From Emergomyces orientalis (taxonomy: Eukaryota; Ascomycota; Eurotiomycetes; Onygenales; Ajellomycetaceae), in contig MOWL01000030.1 of the NCBI GenBank assembly GCA_002110485.1, positions 1-64,000 on the forward strand: a stretch of DNA of 64,000 nt. Reading direction: 5' to 3'. Both the position numbers and the translations under genes were made by a program. Positions 56,358 through 64,000 of the stretch are shown here, one piece after another (the stretch's first letter is position 1; the number at the start of each line of letters is the position of its first letter). The notes below the pieces were generated by a model that worked only from the letters and a program-made list of their open reading frames with translations, searched no databases and was not told the origin of the DNA.

Positions 56358-58167
56358 ATGGCGGATACACTCTCGCGTTTGCTCTCCTTCCCACCCGCCA
56401 CTCCGCCTACACTATCTAAAATACCCCATGTGGAGTACGATAAAGAGATATGCACCTTATACACAGAGCTGAAACGCCTACCTGCACATAAACTGGTGGC
56501 AGACATTCCTGGGAAAGGAAGTTTATTGGAGGTTCGGCCTCTCCTTTCCCTCGCTGCGGGCTATCTAATAACTGAAGGAAACACATCGTCATCTGAATAT
56601 CTGACTGATGAAATTACTGCTGACAGCTGCTGAATCCGGAACGCCAAACACTGGGCTATCTTTTCGTCCTGTTATCGCATTACCAAGTTTCACAAGAGAA
56701 TACCAAAGAATCATTCCCAACTGCATGGCTTCCAGGGGGAGAAATCTGGCTGAAGTCAATAGCACTCCTGAAGACATTTGATCCTATACAAATAAGGTAT
56801 GCTGGCCAGGAATGGAGAAGCCTTGTCGAGATGGTTGCGAAATCGGCTGAAATCGCGTCACGAGTGAGTTCCCCCTCCCTTATATTATTGTCTAGTTCAT
56901 GCTTGTTAATATCTTGAAGCCTTTACTGGCACTTCACCCTTTAAAACACGCTATACTCCGCCTCGATCCATCGTCCGCTACGTTCACATCGTCGCATGCA
57001 ACATTCGTACGCTTGTGTCTTCAATCAAGGTCTTACCTTTGTGCTTTGGATATCCTCGACAAACCTATCTGCCATTTCCCAACAACTTCCGATAAACAGT
57101 TCATTAAAAGGTCACAACTTCTTCGGTGCCAACAACATGAATCGAGCATGTGCTTTATTACTGCTTCCTCGGGGTTGTCTGGAAAAATAAACCACAGGTC
57201 CTATTTAGAGTACTTTCTCTACGGTGCCATGGTTTACATGGGGCTTAAACGATGGGACAACGCCCTCCATTTTCTCGAAGTCGTCATTTCCGCGCCCACA
57301 GCAAATTCAGTGAGCATGATAATGGTGGAAGCTTATAAAAAATGGGTTTTACTTTGCCTTTTGGAAAAAGGAAAGGTAAATAATTGGGCGATTAATTTTC
57401 CATGTTCGAACAGCTAACTATTTGACCTAACCATAGCCACTACCTATGCCAAAAACAGTGACACCTTTTACGGCAAAAGCATACGGGTCACTCGCGAAAC
57501 CCTACGATGCTCTTGCTGATATCTTTAAATCTAGGGACTTGTCAAGATTGCGAGCAGAGATCACGGTTGGGGAACCTGTTTGGGTCAATGTACGTGATAA
57601 ATTGCACATATCTTTAAGGGGACCTACAGGGTGTAATAGATTGCTAACCTTTGCTGTGCCATCTCATTTCTTTCCCCTTGGTAGGATAATAACATGGGTT
57701 TAGTCTCACAAGTATTGATTGCATTTCAGCGATTTTCTATCGTGAAACTTGAGAAAACCTTCGCCGCATTGTCAATACCTGATATGGCGTCATATCTAGG
57801 ACCCGACACTCAAATGACTGATGTCTTTGTAGCGAGCTTGATTACTGCAGGCCAGCTACGGGCATGTTTAATGCACGCTTCAGACTCTTCGACGCCCACC
57901 GTTCTTCGTTTTACATCCTCGACTTCTAGCATGGGCCATCAATCAGAATTGAAATTCAGCACTGATTTAGCCACACAAAGAAAGCGACTAGAAACCCTTC
58001 TGAGAAACGTTAATGGAACTGATATCAAATTAGAATTAGGTCGTGAATACATAGAGAGCTTACGGAAAGCACCGAGACGTTCAAATGTCGACGGAAAAGA
58101 TGGAAGATCCATGGCAGGCATTTCCAACGGCGAGATCGATGAAGATGTGATGGGGGACTTTGAATAG
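56358..58167 (+). CDS. csnC: COP9 signalosome complex subunit 3
   Basis: Five exons (56358-56531, 56627-56863, 56920-57375, 57437-57589, 57685-58167) give 500 residues, the expected size. The middle part is helical-repeat sequence (Y-L-E-Y-F-L-Y-G-A-M-V-Y-M-G, R-W-D-N-A-L-H-F-L-E) and the C-terminal part a PCI domain (about 350-450, L-S-I-P-D-M-A). The tail is acidic and ends G-D-F-E. CSN3 is a scaffold subunit of the nuclear complex that removes Nedd8 from cullins. In filamentous fungi the complex controls light response and development. Every intron is GT-AG, and all but one join in phase 0. Symbol follows Aspergillus usage. Confidence 0.88.
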
Positions 58168-58800
58168 AAATGAATGAATGACATTTGCAGCACTTGGTCG
58201 GCGATGAAGGTAGATTTTGTACTTAATGATATCGATGAATATTCGAATTACGATATTGCTCCCGTGCTGAGTTAAAAGCGTATAATGACCAACACTGGTC
58301 TCCGTGTGCTTCCTCATAGTTGATAACATTAACACTTTCATCTCCTCTGGAAATGGACCCTCTACCTTTCTTCAGTAATCGTGTAGTACGGGGTAGGATT
58401 AATGTGGCGTGCTCTCTTCTCATGCACTAGGGGCACCAAACAACCCCACCCCCAAAATAATACTCAAACTAACCAAATCTTGGTCATGTTCAGGCAGGAT
58501 AATAATTTTTGGTTTTCTAGCAAAAAGCGGATTGATTTGAATGGCACTTTATTTAATACAATAATGGAAAACCCGTAGCTTTCCGAACATACAATTTTTG
58601 ACGGCAAAAACAGGTCCATCATCATGCGACCAGAATATCACGTAAGTATATAAAATGAAAAATGAAAACGAAAAAGAAAAAACGCCGGCCCAATTTAAAT
58701 TCACAATGAAAACTGACCGATTTTACCGTTCATCCGCCTTAGCATTCTCCTAAGATAAAAAAAGGCAGGCAAATTTGTCATCCTTCCTGTTCAGTTTATT
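58168..58800. other. Convergent intergenic region
   Basis: Three-prime flanks of csnC and the Fe-S scaffold gene. AT-rich; nothing else seen. Confidence 0.6.
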
Positions 58801-59575
58801 TTACCCGGCTGTGTTTTGTGCAGTTGTTGATTCGGCCGAATCTTTTTGGGTTTCAATGTTAGGCAGAGATGAGGCGGTTCCAGATAGGTCGGTGGAACGG
58901 GATTTCGGGTTCTTGGTATAATAGTTCGAGATGGCGGATTTGATTGCATCTTCAGCAAGCATGGAGCAATGAACTGTAAATGTTCAACAGAATATTAGCA
59001 CGCCGGGTCAAATTCAGCATTGATAAGACATTCTTCACATACGTTTTACGGGCGGCAAACACAGTTCCTTGGCAATTTCAGTGTTCCGGATCTTTCCAGC
59101 TTCTTCCAATGTCATTCCCCTAACCAACTCGGTCAAATAGCTTGAGCTAGCGATGGCGCTGCCGCATCCAAAGGTCTTGAATTTAACGTCACTGATGGTA
59201 TTGCTATCCTTATCGACGCGTATCTGCAACTTCATGACATCTCCACAAGCTGGTGCACCAACAAGCCCTGTACCGACATCCACATCTCCCTTTGACATGG
59301 AGCCGACGTTCCGGGGATTGCTATAATGATCCAGCAGTGCAGAGAAAGGTCAGCGTGATTATCATGGAATTGGACTTCATATACAAGACCCAACCATAGA
59401 GTACCGAGAAGAAGATAAAATAAAACTTATCTTTTTCATGATAGCTTCGAACGGATGAGGCGGCAACTGGGGCGAACTTTCGATTATTTATGCTCGAGAT
59501 TGAAGGTCTGACGGCCTGTGGTATGGTCGACAGAGAGGACGCCCGCGGGGCAAGAGTGACCAATCGTCTAAACAT
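58801..59575 (-). CDS. isu1: Mitochondrial iron-sulfur cluster scaffold, with an apparent AT-AC intron
   Basis: Three exons (59575-59431, 59336-59043, 58973-58801) give 203 residues. An Arg/Ser-rich presequence (1 to about 43) is followed by the IscU fold: R-S-Y-H-E-K-V-L-D-H-Y, Cys 79 in A-C-G-D, Cys 106 in F-G-C-G, the chaperone-binding L-P-P-V-K (142-146) and Cys 149 in L-H-C-S-M-L-A-E. It holds nascent 2Fe-2S clusters for delivery in the matrix. No GT-AG intron joins exons 1 and 2 with this conserved sequence. An intron beginning ATAAGT (59430) and ending CAC (59337) does, exactly. A Thr/Ser/Ala-rich C-terminal extension of about 45 residues is longer than in bacteria. An upstream in-frame ATG exists, but the start used gives the normal presequence. 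Confidence 0.92.
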
Positions 59576-60101
59576 CGTTTCGAGCTGTGTAGCTAGAAGG
59601 TCTGAACTAGTATGTGTCCCCGATGTAAAACTGTCAAGGTAATGTCGAGGTCTGAGGCTTGTATACTCTGTATGTAAATTGAATCCGGATCTAAGGCGGG
59701 ATGGGAGAGGATGCAGGATGATGGATTTCGGGGTTTGATTGATAAGACAAGCCGGAGATAAAAGAAAAAAAAAGTTTTGCCACTCATCACGTGATATTAC
59801 CGGTATTTTATGTAATTGCTTATTAATCGTTGGTTTGGGGCGCGAGAGTGGGAGAGTATCCATGGATATCAATGTGGAATTCTTAAGAAAAGAAACGCCA
59901 ATATAATAAGAAATAGAAACACAAGAGGTTTCCAAGGCCGCCCAAGCGGGTCGTCTCCTAGTATGAAACAACACAATCAAGAAATAATAAAAAAGACAAG
60001 ACATGCTAGCAACAGTGGGGAATATGACATCCGTGGTAAGAAATCGAAGCATCCAAAAACTTCTATAATATAATCAGGAATGATATGATACCCATATATA
60101 A
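59576..60101. other. Intergenic region
   Basis: Upstream region of isu1 and 3' flank of the MIT gene. An open frame upstream of isu1 on the minus strand is low-complexity and not supported. Confidence 0.5.
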
Positions 60102-63100
60102 TTACACCATAACCCATTCACTCCCTCGTTTAATAAACTTATCAATCATCAAACCTACATCATTGAGCGCGAATCGACAAACATAAAATCCAAAAAACTC
60201 CGAGGCATGCCTAGCGCTGAGTTCAAGCCCAACAAGTGTCTGGGACGAATGTTTTAGACCAGGGTCCTCGACTTGTCGAGCAATTTGATCTGCGTTTATA
60301 CAGTTATTTTCCATAGAGCTCAATGGGGACAAAGTGATTATGTAAAAGTAATCGGGCGAAGAGATCGCTTACCAAGGATCTGAGCAGCATCGAATAGCCT
60401 TGCTAGAGCACTCATGTAGCTCGCATTAGGACCCGTACACTGCAGCTGAGTTACATTTCTCTTCGGTGTTCGAAAATCAAGGCTATCAGTCATCGGCAAC
60501 GAATTCATCGTAAGTCCATCCCTACCAGAATCTTTCGGCGCAGAAACGGGAGGGGTTGCGCCACCCGTCCCAGAGCTCTTCGATCTCAACTTTCGCCAGG
60601 ACGTTAAGTACGATTTACTTGAGCTATTAGAAGGTTTAGCTGCGACATTGTCGTGAATTATGGAAATATCTTCCGCGGATGGCTTAAAAAGGGGCATGGA
60701 TCCCTGGACGCCAACCTCATTGCCTAGCTTTTTTGACCATAAATTTTGGACTTGATCTAGGACATTTTCCAACGACTGCATTTCTTCGAGTACCGCTTCA
60801 GCATCATAACTGTCTGCCTGGGCGAGCTTCAGTAATGCGGCTGTCAAAAGATCGCAACTTGATATTTTCTCTTCCACAGCCTTCAATTTAACATTCTGAA
60901 CGCGCCATACATCCCTTGGCACAAAGAGTGTAGCTGTAAGATATCCACCCCGAGGGTGTGCAATGGTCTGATACAAACACCTCATTAACCAAAATGGTCG
61001 AAGGAGAAAAGACTGCGGACAGGGCTCCAAAGGTAGAGGAGCATTCGGTACAGATAGGTTAGGGGACCCCAGATTTGTAGCTGAGTGAATATTGCTATCG
61101 AAAATGTATGGTCCTCCGGCATGAAAGCCGTTGGCAGCAAATGCGGTGGTGGTAGGGGTGAGTGAAGAAGGGAGTGAAGGAGTACTCGCTTTCCTCGACT
61201 CTAGATTCGCGAAAGTCGCACTAGATGGGGTACCTGGTGTCTGTGAAACGATATCTGGTGTTGAAACAGACATACCCCTAGCTTTCATGGCCTTGAGGCT
61301 CGAGGAAGAAATGTTCTTTCTAAGATTTTCTGGGGCTGATGGAACTTTTGCTACCATATGTGACGGGGATGGTAAAGAATCGTAATAATCTACCTCTCTG
61401 GCCGGGAATTTATTGGTGATAGAGTCGGTATGGGCAGATTCAACTGGTTCTGGGACTGTAGAAGTCGCTTGTTCGAGTTTATTTGTTGAACCCGTTTTGG
61501 CTTCAGAAGTCCCATCATGGGAAATTGGTACACTGGCTTTAGGCTCAGTTTTCGGTCCTGATGGGGGGGTGTGAACTAATAACATCGAAGGAGGGGCCAC
61601 CTGTGGCCCGTTCGTTTCAATAGATAATTCTTTCGGGTTCAGGCCGTTCGCTCGTCTGCCACTCACACTTGTTGGTTTGGTTAATGTAGCCTGATTCGAA
61701 CCTGAAACCGAAGGTACAGGCGGCATGGATGGCGGTAAGGGAGGCGCCGATGATGGGGCCATCGGTGAGATGGACGGCGGTACTGGCGGCGGTGGTAACG
61801 CAGAGATCGGGGGTGGATGGGGGGGGGATGAGGTCGATTTCACCCTCGCATCCAATGACTGAAATTCAACACCCTCAGCAAGGGTGGAAAGTGAATTGCC
61901 AGCGGTCGTTAGGTTTGATCCAACAGAACTTCCCCAAGTTCTACCAGAAAATCCACTAGAGTCAGACTGGCGCGGAAGGGCAGACTTTGACTGCAGGTCA
62001 AATTCAAAATCGGCCATCATCTCCTCCAAAATGCGTTCTTCCTCTTCGGCATCAGTGTCTTCATCATACCCTCCGGGAACTGCGCCAAAATTTACCAGCA
62101 CATCATTGCCCTTCACTGTGTGTTTCTCTTTGTTTCTTGCTAATGCAGCTTCGGATTCTTTCTGAGCCTCCCGGACCTTTTGTTTTGCTAACTCAACGTT
62201 CCTCCTTGCATTAGATACGATGTCGTCAGGGAATATGTTATCTGCCTGGCGAACTGGCTCAAACCCTTCATCATAGGCTGCTTCCACAGCGGCATCCAGA
62301 GCAGCATCGAATTCTGCTTCGGTACCTTCGCTGGTATTCCGACCGTGTTTTGGTCGGATATAAAGTAATGACGATCTCGATCGAATTGAGGAACTTGAAG
62401 AAGCGCCAGACTCATCAATCGTGTCGAGCCAGGAGGTTGATTCGTTGCTTGCATCACGGGAATGCTGATTCGGCAGAGGTGGAAGCGGGTTCGAAGGCTG
62501 CAATTGAGACGAGGCTTGATTGGTGAAATCCGTGGGCGGGGAATACGTCATTGGTGAGGAAGGCCTTCTACCTGCCGTTGTGGGATCCCAACGTGCATGT
62601 TTTAATGTCTCACTGGAACCTTGAGGTTTGATACGAGCGTCTTTTTTAAATGACTTGGACTGCGAACGTTCATGTGACGGTCTGGAATGTGAGACGGAAT
62701 TTGCGAGTCTAACATCTTCATCAAATACAGATGGTAGTAAGGACTGGCGTCTTGGGGGAATTAGTGAAGGGGCCAAGCTGCGCTGCTCTCGGGAGCTACC
62801 GGGATAGGGGCCGTCGTCATTAGCGAGTAGGTTCGTAGTTGTCGCTGTAGGCGTGGGCGTATCCTGATACCTAGTCCCAGAGGTGGGATACGGCGGGAAA
62901 ACAACGTCAGATGGCGATTCCGCGCCTTGGGGGGGGTCAGGTAAAGCTTTTCCATCGGTACGCTGAGATGAGAGACCAAGCCTTCGAAGCTCATTAATCC
63001 GACTGGTATATGTATTCCGCTGGATGACTTAAAAGTTAGAAAAGGGAAACCATAAAAATAGACACGTTTTAATGTAAGAAAAGGTGGTAATAAATAACAA

Positions 63101-63347
63101 TAGTTAACGGACATGAAGTGGGGCCACGTACAATCTCTTCGAGCTTTTGTTTCTCATCATTGCCACCGCTATGATGCATCACATGTTGCAGGAGCTGGCA
63201 AGCATCAGTGTAAGCATCTATGGCACCCTCGTAGTTTGTAGCATTATCAAGGAGGACAGCAGCGTTGGCCTTCTGCAAAGCCTTGGAAAGCATTGTTTTT
63301 TGGGACGGTCCACGATTTTCCCGGTCTAGTACTTTCTCTCTATCCAT
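60102..63347 (-). CDS. MIT-domain protein with long disordered middle
   Basis: Three exons (63347-63132, 63019-60373, 60289-60102) give 1016 residues. The N-terminus is an MIT (microtubule interacting and trafficking) helical hairpin, about residues 20-85, crossing the first intron: A-N-A-A-V-L-L-D, Y-E-G-A-I-D-A-Y. Such domains bind ESCRT-III tails at endosomes. The middle is rich in Pro and Ser with a proline run (S-A-L-P-P-P-P) and an acidic segment. The last 300 residues are ordered (F-L-L-R-P-F-W-L-M-R, helices, then a Ser/Lys patch and the end E-W-V-M-V). Similar MIT proteins occur across Eurotiomycetes, but I do not recognise a named function. Confidence 0.85.
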
Positions 63348-64000
63348 TGAGACAGAATCCCCGATCTAGGTCAGGGCCACCACGTGGGGTACAAGAGAAG
63401 AGGCCGAGTAAAAAGTTTGGCGAAGAGTTGAGCCCAGCAACATTAGATTACAAAACGACTTCAACGTCGTCTGAAGGGGCATGAAGACGGTACTCTTCTT
63501 GCGGAGCCCCTTTTGCGTTGCGCGGGGCCGGGCCTCCTTTTCAGCAGTTCTTGTCGGGAAGCCTTCTGGGAGATGTAGGAGGTACTATGGTATGGAATAT
63601 ATTCGATCGCACAAAATCGACAGGCGCGAGTATTCAGGAATCGTGGACCGAAGAAATTAGTTTCCCAGGTTAGCTTGACGGTTGGCCTGCGATGTGAGGT
63701 TTGTAATCAGAGGACACGATTTGTGTGTTGGGGGGGGGGGGGGGATATGGGAGAAACGTTGTTCGGTGACAGCTGCGAAGTCTCATGGGGGAACAATCGC
63801 TCGAAGGCTCATTTGGCAGGACAGGAATTCATCGCTGAGTGGGGGGGGCGGAACGACGAAGTCAAAGTCAATTGCTGGGACATTCAGCGTGTCTGGTCAA
63901 TGGCAAGCGGGTGATGGGGTGGTTGCGGGCTGACGACGAACCTTCTTAGGTATCTTCAGACTTAGGATAGGTGATTAATAGTATGATTTGATGTCTGGGT
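63348..64000. other. Upstream region of the MIT gene, window end
   Basis: No supported gene. A run of G at about 63730-63744 and a second G run near 63841. Short frames across them are low-complexity. Confidence 0.5.

Noticed and set aside
59321..60052. Long frame extending isu1 upstream to 60052
   Set aside because: It reads through the leader and into the first intron. The sequence before M-F-R-R is not like a presequence, and the intron part breaks the IscU fold.
63720..63933. Open frames across the G runs at the window end
   Set aside because: Low-complexity Gly/Trp-rich translation with no domain. It lies upstream of the MIT gene.
1..64000. CRISPR arrays, tRNA or rRNA genes
   Set aside because: No regularly spaced repeats, cloverleaf-like genes or rRNA sequence were recognised by eye.

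Overview
The window is nuclear DNA of a filamentous ascomycete. The genes have short GT-AG introns of roughly 50-120 bases, and the families present (COP9 signalosome subunit 3, fimbrin, a Zn2Cys6 regulator, DDHD phospholipase) fit Eurotiomycetes. The mix of a gene-rich, GC-balanced half and an AT-rich block of nested Gypsy and LINE elements suggests Onygenales, possibly Ajellomycetaceae. That placement is inference from gene content and style; no marker gene here settles it.

Bases 1 to about 22.7 kb are a transposon graveyard. A frameshifted Gypsy element (1-6407) is cut by a 5'-truncated LINE. Two AT-rich LINE subfamilies (called A and B here) and a longer, better preserved LINE (called C) follow, nested in and around a second, heavily decayed Gypsy element on the minus strand with an LTR at about 21777-22130. 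Target-site duplications of 13 and 9 bases give the order of two insertions. All three LINE families show in-frame TGA codons, in A and B at positions where a sister copy has TGG (tryptophan), while TAA and TAG are almost absent. With TGA read as Trp, LINE C becomes two overlapping ORFs (gag-like, and endonuclease/reverse transcriptase) with one remaining stop.

From 23.5 to 40 kb is ordinary core genome: a small membrane protein (DUF1761-like), a DDHD phospholipase, fimbrin, an SR-type splicing factor, a mitochondrial carrier, ribosomal protein eL18 and gamma-glutamyl phosphate reductase.

From 41.4 to 55.5 kb six genes form a probable catabolic cluster: an amino-acid permease, a Zn2Cys6 regulator, a fusion of a diaminopropionate-ammonia-lyase-like domain with an M20 amidohydrolase, an M24 protein that looks like bacterial ectoine hydrolase (DoeA/EutD), a succinate-semialdehyde-dehydrogenase-like enzyme and a copper amine oxidase. 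The last two both end in the peroxisomal signal SKL. The set resembles bacterial ectoine-breakdown clusters, with an M20 enzyme where bacteria use DoeB. The true substrate is not provable from sequence. The lyase half has Asn where the PLP-binding Lys is expected.

From 56.3 to 63.4 kb lie COP9 subunit 3, the mitochondrial Fe-S scaffold ISU1, whose first intron appears to be of the rare AT-AC type, and a long MIT-domain protein. Exon boundaries were set by hand from splice signals and reading-frame continuity. No tRNA, rRNA or CRISPR array was recognised.
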